Source: Deltaproteobacteria bacterium
GTDB lineage: Bacteria; Desulfobacterota; Desulfomonilia; UBA1062
Direction: 5' to 3'
NCBI GenBank assembly: GCA_018433775.1
Contig: JAHDQN010000007.1
Location: forward strand, 1-64,000
DNA: 64,000 nucleotides
Positions 1 through 8,673 of this stretch are shown piece after piece (position 1 is the first letter of the stretch; the number at the start of each line of letters is the position of its first letter). The notes beneath the pieces were generated by a model. The model searched no databases and was not told where the DNA came from. It was given only the letters and a program-made list of their open reading frames with translations. Made by a program: the position numbers and the translations under genes.

Positions 1-26
1 GGGCGAACTGTTATCGTCTCCTGCAT

Positions 27-121
27 ATGCAGCCATCAGCTATGCCGGCAGGAAAAGCGATCCCATCTGTTTGAGCTTTAGCGAGTCGATGGGATCGCCC
101 TGCCGGCATACGTGACTGCAT
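27..121. repeat. Long bipartite hairpin downstream of uvrC
   Basis: Two nested perfect arms pair here. A 12-bp outer arm at 41-52 pairs with 99-110, and an 11-bp inner arm at 57-67 pairs with 88-98, with a 4-nt bulge (AAAA, 53-56) and a 20-nt apical loop. A further 6-bp pairing, ATGCAG (27-32) with CTGCAT (116-121), closes the base. It lies about 220 bp beyond the uvrC stop. It could be a dispersed palindromic repeat or a processing/termination structure; there is no T-run, so simple intrinsic termination is unlikely. Function is not known. Confidence 0.5.
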
Positions 122-337
122 CAGGAGATGATTCCAGTTCGAACGGCAATCCCCTCGAACCCACACTCCCCAAGCACTATTCTCGCCCCCATCTTTAAAG
201 CTCCCCAAAAGCAACACTCACGAATCAAGCAGGTCTCGTGCAACCTAGGCCTATGGGAGCGAATAAACCAATCCCATCTAGGTCTCGCTAACAACTGCAG
301 GAGGCCGTGCATATTAGGATTATATGCAGAGAGGGTT
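122..337. other. Non-coding stretch at left edge
   Basis: About 220 bases lie between the left-edge hairpin and the uvrC stop. Short open frames exist on both strands but none has a convincing ribosome binding site or recognisable protein features. No tRNA cloverleaf was found. Nothing further is supported. Confidence 0.4.
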
Positions 338-2104
338 TCAGTTCGTCTCGCGGAAATAGGCGATTACCCGGTCGATGTCTTCCCGGGTCAGGGAAGGGCA
401 TCCTGCAAGGTCTTCGGGCTTCCAGGAGGAGGGCTCGGGCAGACGGGCGGTGTGCATGAGGATCGAACGGGCCTTTTTCGGGCCGATCCCGGGTATGCTC
501 TGGAGGAATGCTGTGGCTGACTTGGAGCGGAGGTGCTTGTGATAGGTCACGGCAAAGCGGTGGGCCTCGTCTCTGATCCGCTGCATCATCTTCAGGGCCT
601 GGCTCCTGGGCGGCAGCATGACGGCGTCTTTCCTGCCGGGAAGGAAGAAACGGTCCTGCTTCGATCCCCTGGGCTTGGCCATGGCCACCACCGGGATGTG
701 GGTCATGCCCAGAGTGTCGAGCACCTTACAGCAGGCGCTGAGTTGGCCTTTGCCTCCGTCGATCACCAGGAGATCGGGCCGCGACTCGTCGCCTGTGAGC
801 CTCCTGGTCAGGACCTGCTCCATCATGGCGAAATCGTCCTGGCCCTCGATACCCCGGATGCGATAATGCCGGTAGAGGGATTTGTCCTCCTCGCCCCCGA
901 TGAAGACAGACCGTGAGGCAACAGGATGGCTGCCTTGGAAAGAGGAGATGTCGAAGCACTCCATCCGGTAGGGTATGGCGGGAAGGTGAAAGTGCCGGGC
1001 GATGTCGTCCAGTGCTGAGGTCTCTGCCTTTTTTCCGTGGGAGAGGGCGTTTTCCCGGGCCATGTTCATCCACTGCCTGGGCTTGCCCCTCACGGCCCGC
1101 CGGATGGAGACCTTCGATCCTTTCAGGTCCGAGAGGATCTGCTGGAGGTCTTCCACGTCCTCTGGCACGGTGTCGGTGTAGATGACAGGCGGGATCTCGT
1201 TGTCCTTGAGGTAGAACTGGAGGATGCAGTTGCTCATGAACTCGTCCTCCTGGGTGTTCTTCACCACGAATGACTGACTGTCGGCGATGACCCCCTGGGT
1301 GACGTGCAGCACCGCGATCTGGACCTGGTCGGTGTGACGGTAGGTCGCGAAGACATCTGTGTCGGTGCGGGTGTTCCCCACCACGACCTGGGGGATGAGG
1401 GTGGTCCGGATGGCGTAGATCTGGTCGCGGATCTTTGCCGCCTTCTCAAAGTTCTGCCGGGCTGCTGCCCTCTGCATGCGCTCGATGAGCCGCTGCTCGA
1501 GGACCGTGTTCCTGCCCTCCAGAAAGGCGATGAGATCGTCCACGAGCTGGTCGTACATCTCCTTGGATATCCGATTCGCGCAAGGGCCGGTGCACAGACC
1601 GATCTGGAAGTACATGCACGGCCTCATCCGGTTTCTGAACACGGTGTCCTTGCACCTTCTCAGAGGGAAGATCCGTCCGATGGCGCTTAAGGTCTGCCGG
1701 GTGGCCTGGGCGGACGAGTAGGGGCCGAAATATTGTGCCCCGTCCTTGAGCACCTTCCGGGTGATGGATATCCGGGGCCACTGCTCCTGCGTGCTGATCC
1801 GAAAGCGCACATACGACTTGCCGTCTTTGAGGTCGATATTGAAGCGCGGCTTGTGGGTCTTGATGAGCTGGTTCTCCAGGAACAGGGCCTCTTTTTCGTT
1901 GCCGGTGATGATGAAATCGACCTTGACGGTCTGCTCGGCGATAAAGGGCACGTTCGGGTGGGTGTCCTGGCCGAGGTACGCATGCACCCTGTGCTTGAGG
2001 TCCTTGGCCTTGCCGATGTAGAGAATCTCGCCGGCTGCGCTTCTCATGAGGTATACGCCGGTTGAGCGGGGCAGGTTCTTGATGAGGTCCGGTGTCAATG
2101 CCAT
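338..2104 (-). CDS. uvrC: UvrABC excinuclease subunit C
   Basis: UvrC makes the two incisions flanking bulky DNA lesions in nucleotide excision repair, acting with UvrA and UvrB. The 588-residue product has the family length (E. coli about 610). The N-terminal GIY-YIG nuclease domain shows GVY at 16-18 and YIG at 29-31. A UvrB-interacting UVR motif lies around residues 210-235. The RNase H-like 5'-incision domain follows (ECFDISSFQGSHPVAS region, about residue 380 onward), and a C-terminal helix-hairpin-helix (PGIGPKKA) sits near residue 538. The ATG at 2104 is preceded by GGAG five bases upstream on the minus strand. It is the only confidently called minus-strand gene and is divergent from pth. 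Identification is secure. Confidence 0.97.
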   Translation of the reverse strand: MALTPDLIKNLPRSTGVYLMRSAAGEILYIGKAKDLKHRVHAYLGQDTHPNVPFIAEQTVKVDFIITGNEKEALFLENQLIKTHKPRFNIDLKDGKSYVRFRISTQEQWPRISITRKVLKDGAQYFGPYSSAQATRQTLSAIGRIFPLRRCKDTVFRNRMRPCMYFQIGLCTGPCANRISKEMYDQLVDDLIAFLEGRNTVLEQRLIERMQRAAARQNFEKAAKIRDQIYAIRTTLIPQVVVGNTRTDTDVFATYRHTDQVQIAVLHVTQGVIADSQSFVVKNTQEDEFMSNCILQFYLKDNEIPPVIYTDTVPEDVEDLQQILSDLKGSKVSIRRAVRGKPRQWMNMARENALSHGKKAETSALDDIARHFHLPAIPYRMECFDISSFQGSHPVASRSVFIGGEEDKSLYRHYRIRGIEGQDDFAMMEQVLTRRLTGDESRPDLLVIDGGKGQLSACCKVLDTLGMTHIPVVAMAKPRGSKQDRFFLPGRKDAVMLPPRSQALKMMQRIRDEAHRFAVTYHKHLRSKSATAFLQSIPGIGPKKARSILMHTARLPEPSSWKPEDLAGCPSLTREDIDRVIAYFRETN

Positions 2105-2210
2105 AATTTCTCCATACCACGAATACCGCCACAGTCAAGGCGCTGAAAAAAACGGGGAGCAAGTGGCAGAAAATCCAAGAATAATCATATCAAACCCGCA
2201 GAAAGTACGC

Positions 2211-2239
2211 TTGACACCGATAGGGTTTGGGTATATACA
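2211..2239 (+). promoter_or_regulatory. Sigma70-type promoter of pth
   Basis: A consensus -35 box TTGACA (2211-2216) is followed after exactly 17 bases by TATACA (2234-2239). Transcription would begin near 2246. This places the downstream ATG at 2279, not the one at 2252, as the more plausible pth start. Confidence 0.75.
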
Positions 2240-2278
2240 TCCGGATGATGAATGAGTATTCATTTTTTGGATGCGCGG

Positions 2279-2851
2279 ATGAAATTGATATACGGTCTGG
2301 GGAACCCAGGCGATCAATACAAATATACCCGGCACAATATCGGCTTTCTCGTGGCGGATTTTCTCGCAGAGAAGTGGAACATCTCCCTGAAAAGGCAGAA
2401 GAATCGACTGGTCTGTGGAAAAGGCTGGGTCGATAGGACCCCCGTTATGCTCGCCAAACCATACACATACATGAACTTAAGCGGGGAACCCTTGAGGTCC
2501 ATGGACGTAGACATGCAAGATCTCATCGTCATTCACGACGACATGGACATTCCTTTTGGCCTGGTCCGCGTGAAGTCAGGCGGCGGAACAGGGGGGCACA
2601 AGGGGCTCATCTCCATTGTCGAGGCCCTATCCGGCAACGAATTCGTCAGGATACGCTGCGGGATAGGCAGGCCGGTAAGCAGTTGCGACGCAAGGGATTA
2701 TGTGCTAGGGCATTTCTCGCAAGAAGATCTGCCGGTTATCCGCTCTCAGATCGAAGATGCGGCATCAGCGGTTGAAGTATGCTTGCGTGATGGAATCACC
2801 AGGGCAATGAACGTCTACAACAGACGGGACAGAGATATACCAAGTACGTGA
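2279..2851 (+). CDS. pth: Peptidyl-tRNA hydrolase
   Basis: Pth cleaves peptidyl-tRNA released by stalled ribosomes and recycles the tRNA in the cytosol. The product is 190 residues, typical of bacterial Pth. It starts MKLIYGLGNPG, the canonical family N-terminus. It shows Asn9, the catalytic His19 in YTRHNIGF, the YMN segment, HDDMDIPFG with the conserved Asp, and the substrate-binding GGGTGGHKGL. An in-frame ATG at 2252 would add nine residues, but it lies too close to the predicted transcription start and the family does not have them. Seventeen bases separate it from hppA, so the two may be co-transcribed. Identification is secure; only the start is debatable. Confidence 0.95.
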   Translation: MKLIYGLGNPGDQYKYTRHNIGFLVADFLAEKWNISLKRQKNRLVCGKGWVDRTPVMLAKPYTYMNLSGEPLRSMDVDMQDLIVIHDDMDIPFGLVRVKSGGGTGGHKGLISIVEALSGNEFVRIRCGIGRPVSSCDARDYVLGHFSQEDLPVIRSQIEDAASAVEVCLRDGITRAMNVYNRRDRDIPST

Positions 2852-2868
2852 AGGGAGGTTAACGTCGT

Positions 2869-4863
2869 ATGGAACAATGGGCAAATTGGGCGTGGATTGT
2901 AGGTGTAGTTGGATTCATCATCGCCTTCTTGATGTACCTCAATCTCAAGAAGAAGGATGCCGGAACTGAGGCAATGCAGGATCTGGCGGCACAGATTCAC
3001 GAGGGCGCTATGGTATTCCTCAGGAGGGAATACAGCATCCTCGCGGTCTTCGTCATCATTGTGGCTCTGCTCCTGCTCTGGGGCCTCAACTGGCAGACCG
3101 CGATCGCCTATGTGGGCGGTGCGATCTGCTCGATCGCTGCCGGGTTCACCGGCATGAACTCCGCCACCATGGCAAACGTCCGGACGAGCCAGGCCGCAAA
3201 GACCGGCGGGCTCGAGGCTGCACTGAACGTCTCCTACTTCGGCGGCGGCGCGGTCATGGGCATATCGGTTGCCTCCCTTGGTCTCATAGGTGTCGGAATA
3301 TTCTACTACATCTTTAATGCCCCCGATACGATTCAGTATCTGAACGGATTCGGCATGGGCGCTTCTTCCGTGGCGCTGTTCGCCCGTGTTGGCGGCGGCA
3401 TCTATACGAAGACCGCTGACGTGGGTGCCGACCTTGTGGGAAAGGTGGAAGCCGGCATTCCTGAGGACGACCCCCGTAACCCCGGCGTCATCGCTGACAA
3501 CGTGGGCGACAACGTGGGTGATATCGCAGGCATGGGCGCAGACATCTTCGAGTCGTATGTGAACTCGGTGATCGCATCTATCGCCATTGCCGCCACCATG
3601 AGCCTCGGGGTCCTCGGATGGGAAGGCGCTCAGTCCTCCTACATCGCGCTGCCCCTCGTGCTCGCAGTGGTCGGTTTCATCACCTCTCTGGTAGGTGTAT
3701 GGTCTGTTAAGGCCCTGGCCAAGGCGGGTCCTGCTGCGGCACTGAGGTATTCGAGCCTTATCGCCGCTATCCTTTTCCTGATCCTTGCTTACATCGTGGT
3801 GAGGTCCATGCATGTCCACAATGGCGTATTCTGGGCCGTGTTCTGGGGCATGATTGCCGGTACCCTCATCGGCTGGGTAACCGAGTGGTACTGCTCCGCC
3901 AGCCCGGTCCGGAAAATTGCTGAGGCCTCTCAGACCGGTCCTGCCACCAATATCATCACCGGTCTTGCCGTGGGTCTTGAGTCAACCGCCATCCCGCTCT
4001 TCATCATCGTGGTGGCCATCGGCTTCTCGGCCTACTTCGCCGGTCTCTACGGCATCGGCATCGCGGCTGTGGGCATGCTCGCAACCGTGGGCGCCACCAT
4101 GGCGGTGGACGCATACGGACCGGTCGCTGACAACGCGGGCGGCATCTCCGAGATGGCGGGCCTGGGTCCGGACATCCGGAAGATCACCGACGAGCTCGAC
4201 TCCCTGGGCAACACCACCGCGGCCATCGGCAAAGGCTTCGCCATCGGCTCCGCGGCCCTGACGGCCCTGGCACTGTTCTCCGCCTTCGGACAGGCGGTCG
4301 GGCTGGAGTTCATCAACATCACCTCGCCGGTGGTGGTCATGGGTCTGTTCATCGGCGGCATCATCCCGTTCCTCGTAGCGGCCATGACCATGACCTCGGT
4401 GGGCAAGGCCGCATACAAGATGGTCGAGGAGATCAGGCGGCAGTTCCGCGAGATCCCCGGCATCATGGAAGGCAAGGGCAAGCCCGATACGGCCAAGTGT
4501 GTTGACATCGCCACCAAGGGCGCCCTGGTCGAGATGCTCAAGCCGGGCATCCTGGCGATTGCGTCCCCCATCCTGGTCGGCTTCATCCTCGGCGCAGAGG
4601 CCCTGGGCGGCATGCTCGCCGGCGCAACCCTGGCAGGGGCACTGATGGCCCTGTTCATGGCCAATGCAGGCGGAGCCTGGGACAACGGCAAGAAATACAT
4701 CGAGTCCGGTCACTTCGGCGGCAAGCACAGCGACGCGCACAAGGCCGCGGTCGTGGGTGACACCGTGGGCGATCCGTTCAAGGACACCTCTGGTCCGTCC
4801 ATGAACATCCTCATCAAGCTCATGAGCGTTATCGCACTGGTTATCGCACCGCTGCTCGTCTAA
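2869..4863 (+). CDS. hppA: Membrane-bound ion-translocating pyrophosphatase, K+-dependent type
   Basis: This integral membrane enzyme couples pyrophosphate hydrolysis to export of H+ or Na+. The product has 664 residues and some 15-16 hydrophobic segments. The signature [19 protein letters not shown] and the second acidic loop [16 protein letters not shown] form the Mg-PPi site, and [13 protein letters not shown] is near the C-terminus. In the K+-specificity motif, residues 447-452 read GNTTAA. Alanine at that site is the mark of K+-dependent enzymes, while K+-independent ones have lysine. Whether the pumped ion is H+ or Na+ cannot be settled by eye. A GGGAGG ribosome site precedes the ATG, and a strong hairpin follows the stop. 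In an anaerobe it would recover energy from PPi made by biosynthesis or acyl activation. Confidence 0.96.
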   Translation: MEQWANWAWIVGVVGFIIAFLMYLNLKKKDAGTEAMQDLAAQIHEGAMVFLRREYSILAVFVIIVALLLLWGLNWQTAIAYVGGAICSIAAGFTGMNSATMANVRTSQAAKTGGLEAALNVSYFGGGAVMGISVASLGLIGVGIFYYIFNAPDTIQYLNGFGMGASSVALFARVGGGIYTKTADVGADLVGKVEAGIPEDDPRNPGVIADNVGDNVGDIAGMGADIFESYVNSVIASIAIAATMSLGVLGWEGAQSSYIALPLVLAVVGFITSLVGVWSVKALAKAGPAAALRYSSLIAAILFLILAYIVVRSMHVHNGVFWAVFWGMIAGTLIGWVTEWYCSASPVRKIAEASQTGPATNIITGLAVGLESTAIPLFIIVVAIGFSAYFAGLYGIGIAAVGMLATVGATMAVDAYGPVADNAGGISEMAGLGPDIRKITDELDSLGNTTAAIGKGFAIGSAALTALALFSAFGQAVGLEFINITSPVVVMGLFIGGIIPFLVAAMTMTSVGKAAYKMVEEIRRQFREIPGIMEGKGKPDTAKCVDIATKGALVEMLKPGILAIASPILVGFILGAEALGGMLAGATLAGALMALFMANAGGAWDNGKKYIESGHFGGKHSDAHKAAVVGDTVGDPFKDTSGPSMNILIKLMSVIALVIAPLLV

Positions 4864-4875
4864 ATCCGTCACACA

Positions 4876-4907
4876 ACAAGGGGGGAGGGATCGTTCTCCC
4901 CCCTTGT
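4876..4907. terminator. Strong hairpin after hppA
   Basis: A perfect 12-bp stem (4876-4887 pairs with 4896-4907) with an 8-base loop begins 13 bases after the hppA stop. No T-run follows on the + strand, so it may act as an imperfect intrinsic terminator or protect the mRNA 3' end. Confidence 0.7.
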
Positions 4908-5540
4908 CCAATACGCATTCTCACGGCCGTCTCTCCGTCTCCCGGCAGACTGCGCACACCGGTTCCGCACTGCACCTATGCTCGTCTCCCGCGGTTACAA
5001 ACAGCGAACCGTCCTGCAAAGGACATGCACCGGCCATGCAGACACCACCTTAAGGCCTTTCCTCCATCCGTGCCCCCGATCATGCTTCAGATGCGCCGTT
5101 CCTTTCGTGTGAATCCGCAGGACAGGCTGCTCTGCACCACATACGGCATGTAATGCTTTATTATGATAAAAGATATTTTTCGTGCCTCTCTTGACTTTCA
5201 TGAAGCCCCCATTATTTTTTAATTCCAGGGATTCAAAGGTTTTTCGATTTTTATGGAAATGATTGCCGTTTTTCGATCGGGTTTGTTTGATTTTCATGAA
5301 TGTGAATGAATATGGGGGTTTTCATGACAGCTTTCGTGTGCGTGGTTATCAAAGCTCTCGGGGAACGAACAGAAACAGGCCCATGCGCGGCCTGCCTCAT
5401 GCCGGGGCGACATAAGCTTGAAAGATATTTCTCATTTTCACCGCCTGCGGTACTCCTGACGGCATAGTCTGCGCCTGAAAGGGACTTCTCGGGCGGCATT
5501 TCAGGGACAATGAACCATAACACTGAAAGGGGAGAGAGTC
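4908..5540. other. 633-bp intergenic region
   Basis: No convincing long gene lies between hppA and the RsbRD_N-like gene. The left half is GC-rich and contains the doubtful 38-codon minus-strand frame. The part from about 5150 to 5330 is AT-rich and has three TTTCATGA words (near 5197, 5292 and 5320). A TTGACT at 5191-5196 followed after 16 bases by TATTTT is a weak promoter candidate. No RNA gene was recognised. Confidence 0.4.
4921..5037 (-). CDS. Possible 38-residue cysteine-containing protein (doubtful)
   Basis: A 38-codon open frame on the minus strand starts with ATG at 5037, preceded by AAGGTGGTG at a suitable distance, and stops at 4921, just beyond the hppA hairpin. The product contains four cysteines, three of them in a CxxxxxCxxC arrangement near the C-terminus that could bind metal. 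It would be convergent with hppA. I do not recognise a family and there is no independent evidence of expression. The frame may be chance in an otherwise empty 630-bp interval. Confidence 0.2.
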   Translation of the reverse strand: MAGACPLQDGSLFVTAGDEHRCSAEPVCAVCRETERRP

Positions 5541-6005
5541 ATGGGTGAGATGATATATCAGAAGATTGTTGAATTGATTCAGGCAAACGCAGACCATCTG
5601 ACCAAGCGTCTGATGCGGGATATTCTCAGCAGGGAGGAAACCAAAAGTTATACAACCCTGCCCGAAAAAGAGGTGTACTGGCGTGTTTACGATGTGTACA
5701 GCAGGCTCGATTCATGGCTCAGCAAGGATAAAAAGAAGGGCGAGATCAAGCAGCACTACACCGAGCTCGGAGCGCAGCGTTACAACGAAAACATCCCTCT
5801 GAGCGATCTTGTCATGACGCTGCTGCTCATCAAGCGGCACCTCTGGATCTTTGTCATGGAACACCAGTTCTTTTCCTCCTCGTTCGAGCTCTCGCAGGCG
5901 CTGGAGCTGAACAACAAGGTGGTTCTGTTCTTCGACAGGGCAATCTATTTTGCCGTCATGGGCTATGAGGAGGAAATGCGCAAGGCCCTGAAAAAGGCAG
6001 GTTAG
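5541..6005 (+). CDS. RsbRD N-terminal-domain-like sensor protein
   Basis: This 154-residue soluble, helical protein resembles the RsbRD_N domain (PF14361). That domain is the globin-like helical sensor part found at the N-terminus of RsbR-type stressosome proteins and some kinases. Residues 1-50 include the KRLMRDILSREETKSYTTL stretch typical of the domain. The LSDLVMTLLLIKRHLWIFV helix and the FFDRAIYFAVMGYEE C-terminus also fit. No STAS, kinase or DNA-binding domain is attached, so this is a stand-alone domain. It has a good ribosome site (AGGGGAGAG). It lies 156 bp upstream of the V-ATPase operon on the same strand, and a functional link is possible but unproven. Confidence 0.65.
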   Translation: MGEMIYQKIVELIQANADHLTKRLMRDILSREETKSYTTLPEKEVYWRVYDVYSRLDSWLSKDKKKGEIKQHYTELGAQRYNENIPLSDLVMTLLLIKRHLWIFVMEHQFFSSSFELSQALELNNKVVLFFDRAIYFAVMGYEEEMRKALKKAG

Positions 6006-6161
6006 CGAGTTTGAACTGAATGCCCTGTTCGCGGTGGAGGCCTATTGTGGAGGCTTATTAAGGAGCCGGCAAATTACCATGGAATAAACCGTATCTTCAA
6101 GGACAGTGAATTTCCACTCCAGGCGAGGGGATGACGACCGGAAAGGGAGGTTCTATCGCAC

Positions 6162-8165
6162 ATGGTCCCGATATTCATCAACTATCCTGAAGAGATGTTG
6201 CGGGTCAGAGTAGCCGCCTTGAAAGACAGCTCGTCAGCAGCTCTCACCGATCTGCAGAAACTCGGTGTGCTCCATGTGGAAGAGGCCAAGGAGCTTTCCC
6301 CCCCGGAGGTGGAAGAGATCACCTCAAGGAAGCAGCGTACGCGAAAATCCGTACAGGAGATAAACGAAATTCTGGACGGCCTCAGAGGCGTTCGCGAGGT
6401 AGCCATCCCGCCCCAGACCGCGCCCATGGAGCCCGGGGAGGTCATGATCCGCGTCGATGCCCTCAAAGGCCGGCTCTCGTCCCTGATGGAGCAAAGGGAA
6501 GGCTTCAGGGCCAGGATCAACGCCCTGGACACCTCTGCCCGGTTTCTGGAGGCCCTGGCTCAGGCCGTCGATGTGCCGCTGGCAGATCTCCACTATACCG
6601 GCCCCTACCTCTTTTCACGCGTGGTTATTTTCCCCCGGGAGGCCACCGGCCCGTTCCTGGAAGACATGGGGGATATCCTGCTGCACCGCGTGGAGGCGCA
6701 GTCAGGCAGTGAAGACGTGATCTATCTCCTCGCCCGGGTGCACGACCGGGACCGCATCGAAAGGGCGGCCGCTAATCTGGGCGGCAGCCAGCTTCCCTCC
6801 ATGGACGAAGACATGACCCTGCGCGAGTTCAATGCTCACCGGCGGACCATCAAGGAAGAACTGGCTGCAAACCTGGAGGCACTGGAGAACGATATTCAGA
6901 CCATTATCGAAGAACACCTGCAGAAGATCGTGCTCTACCGGGATATTCTCCAGGGGGAGTATTCGCGGCTCGATATCCTGGAGATGGCGGCAACCGCCAG
7001 GTATCTCACCGTGTTCGAGGGCTGGGTGCCCAGGGGAAGCATCGAGAGGGTTTCATCCGAGTTTTCCCACAACGGCAAGCAGGTTTTCATCGACTCGCGC
7101 CCCCCCGACCCGCACGACATCCCACCCACCAAGCTGAAGAATCCAGAAGGGATCAGGCCTTTCCAGGTGATCGTCAAGCTCTTCAGCACCCCCCGGTACG
7201 GAGACTGGGACCCGACGCCTTCCATCGCCTACTTCTTCGCCTTCTTCTTCGGGCTCATGCTCAATGACGTGATCTATGCCATAGGACTGCTCCTGCTCGC
7301 GGGGTTCCTGCTGAACAAGCTGGTGGACGACCCTCACGCCGAGGGCACCAGGCTCTTCCGGAGGGTGCTCATTATCTGCGGCGTGGTATCGCTCGTGCTG
7401 GGTATCCTCTCGGGCACGTTCATGGGGGATTTCCTCGGCCGCTATGCAGGGATCCCGCCGGAAAGGGTCGCTCTTGCAGGTGCCGTCCAGTCCATGCTCT
7501 CACAGCCCATCTCCTTTATCGTCTTCTCCCTGATCATCGGTCTTGTCCACCTGAACATCGCCCACATGCTGAGCTTCATCAGGGGTATCAAAGAGCGCAG
7601 CACAGGCATCGTGATCAACAAGCTCGGGCTCTTCGCGGTCCAGATCTTCGGGATACCCTATCTCTTCCACGTGATGCTGGGCATGGATCTCCTGCAGCTG
7701 AGCGCGGCAACCTATACGGTGTTCGGCTACCTCCTCGCACTGGGGGTTCTGGGTGTCATCATAGGTTCTTTCCTCCAGATGGGCGGGCTGGGCTCCATCT
7801 TCTGGGTTTTCGACCTCACGGGCATTCTCGGCGATGTCATGTCCTATTCGCGGCTGGCCGGTGTGGGGCTCGCCAGCTACTATCTGGCATCGTCGTTCAA
7901 CCTTCTCTCCGAATGGGTCTCTTCGGGGCTGGGGAGCGCCATCCCCGGGGTAGTGGGTGCAGGCTTGAGCTTCCTGATCGGGGTGGTCCTGCTCACGATC
8001 TTCCATGTGTTCAACCTGCTGCTCAGTGCCCTGGCGGCGTTCATCCATTCCTTGAGGCTCTGCTTCGTTGAATTCCTGCTCAAGTTCTACGAAGGAGGGG
8101 GAAGAGATTATTCGCCATTCCAAATACCCCAGCAGCGTACCGTCCTGGTGGGGAGAAAATCATAA
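6162..8165 (+). CDS. ntpI: V/A-type ATPase subunit I (a-type stator)
   Basis: Subunit I is the membrane stator through which ions enter and leave the rotor ring. The 667 residues fall into an N-terminal cytosolic arm with two coiled-coil stretches (about 1-330) and a C-terminal membrane half with about eight helices beginning near residue 345. Arg564, in the segment SYSRLAGVGLASYYLA, matches the essential rotor-facing arginine of V-ATPase subunit a. The start has GGGAGG nine bases upstream. It is first in the operon and 19 bp ahead of the proteolipid gene, so the stator and ring are encoded together. Confidence 0.95.
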   Translation: MVPIFINYPEEMLRVRVAALKDSSSAALTDLQKLGVLHVEEAKELSPPEVEEITSRKQRTRKSVQEINEILDGLRGVREVAIPPQTAPMEPGEVMIRVDALKGRLSSLMEQREGFRARINALDTSARFLEALAQAVDVPLADLHYTGPYLFSRVVIFPREATGPFLEDMGDILLHRVEAQSGSEDVIYLLARVHDRDRIERAAANLGGSQLPSMDEDMTLREFNAHRRTIKEELAANLEALENDIQTIIEEHLQKIVLYRDILQGEYSRLDILEMAATARYLTVFEGWVPRGSIERVSSEFSHNGKQVFIDSRPPDPHDIPPTKLKNPEGIRPFQVIVKLFSTPRYGDWDPTPSIAYFFAFFFGLMLNDVIYAIGLLLLAGFLLNKLVDDPHAEGTRLFRRVLIICGVVSLVLGILSGTFMGDFLGRYAGIPPERVALAGAVQSMLSQPISFIVFSLIIGLVHLNIAHMLSFIRGIKERSTGIVINKLGLFAVQIFGIPYLFHVMLGMDLLQLSAATYTVFGYLLALGVLGVIIGSFLQMGGLGSIFWVFDLTGILGDVMSYSRLAGVGLASYYLASSFNLLSEWVSSGLGSAIPGVVGAGLSFLIGVVLLTIFHVFNLLLSALAAFIHSLRLCFVEFLLKFYEGGGRDYSPFQIPQQRTVLVGRKS

Positions 8166-8184
8166 CAAAGGAGAGGTGAAAAGT

Positions 8185-8652
8185 ATGACCCTTATTCAGG
8201 CCCTGGCACTATTAGGTGGAGCACTTGCATTGGCCGGCGGGCTTGCCGGATCGGCCATCGGGATCGCCAATGCCGCATCCTCGGGCGTGGGGACTCTCTC
8301 GGAAGAGCCCGGACAGCTGAGGAACGTCATTGTGCTGGCTTCTCTTCCCATGACCCAGAGCTTCTACGGGCTGATCATCCTGATCATCATTCTTACCGTG
8401 GTGCTCCCGAATCTCACCGTGGGAATCGCAGGCGGGATCGCCGTGCTCGCCATCGGAATCATGGCTGCCTTTGCCGAGCTGTTCTCCGCCATATTCCAGG
8501 GTTCGGTGTGCGCGTCGGGCATCGCCCTGCTGCCCAAGACCAGAGGACAGATACTCACTTCGTCGATGATGCTGGCCGTCTTCGTCGAGCTGATCGGTGT
8601 TCTGGGGCTGGTCTTCACGATCATGGCCCTGAGCATCCTTCAGCTCATGTAA
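8185..8652 (+). CDS. ntpK: V/A-type ATPase proteolipid subunit K, Na+-binding signature
   Basis: This is the rotor-ring subunit. The 155 residues form four membrane helices, a duplicated hairpin as in Enterococcus hirae NtpK. The first hairpin has lost its carboxylate, and the second keeps Glu135 (FVELIGVLG). The E. hirae Na+ ligands Leu61, Thr64, Gln65, Gln110 and Glu139 and the supporting Tyr68 have counterparts here: Leu54, Thr57, Gln58, Gln105, Glu135 and Tyr61, in the segments LPMTQSFYG and FQGSVCASG. This strongly suggests sodium specificity. The start at 8185 has AAAGGAGAGGTG just upstream. A longer open frame exists but would add 39 non-conserved residues that overlap subunit I. Confidence 0.95.
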   Translation: MTLIQALALLGGALALAGGLAGSAIGIANAASSGVGTLSEEPGQLRNVIVLASLPMTQSFYGLIILIIILTVVLPNLTVGIAGGIAVLAIGIMAAFAELFSAIFQGSVCASGIALLPKTRGQILTSSMMLAVFVELIGVLGLVFTIMALSILQLM

Positions 8653-8673
8653 GCCGGCGGGAGGACAATCGTC

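Noticed and set aside
128-337. tRNA-like GTTCGAA word near 137
   Set aside because: No acceptor stem, anticodon arm or D arm can be folded around it.
7500-8123. Minus-strand frames opposite the V-ATPase, glycosyltransferase and hppA genes
   Set aside because: All are shadows of conserved plus-strand genes, with biased composition (Glu/Asp/His/Gly-rich or Arg/Ser/Pro-rich) and no ribosome sites.
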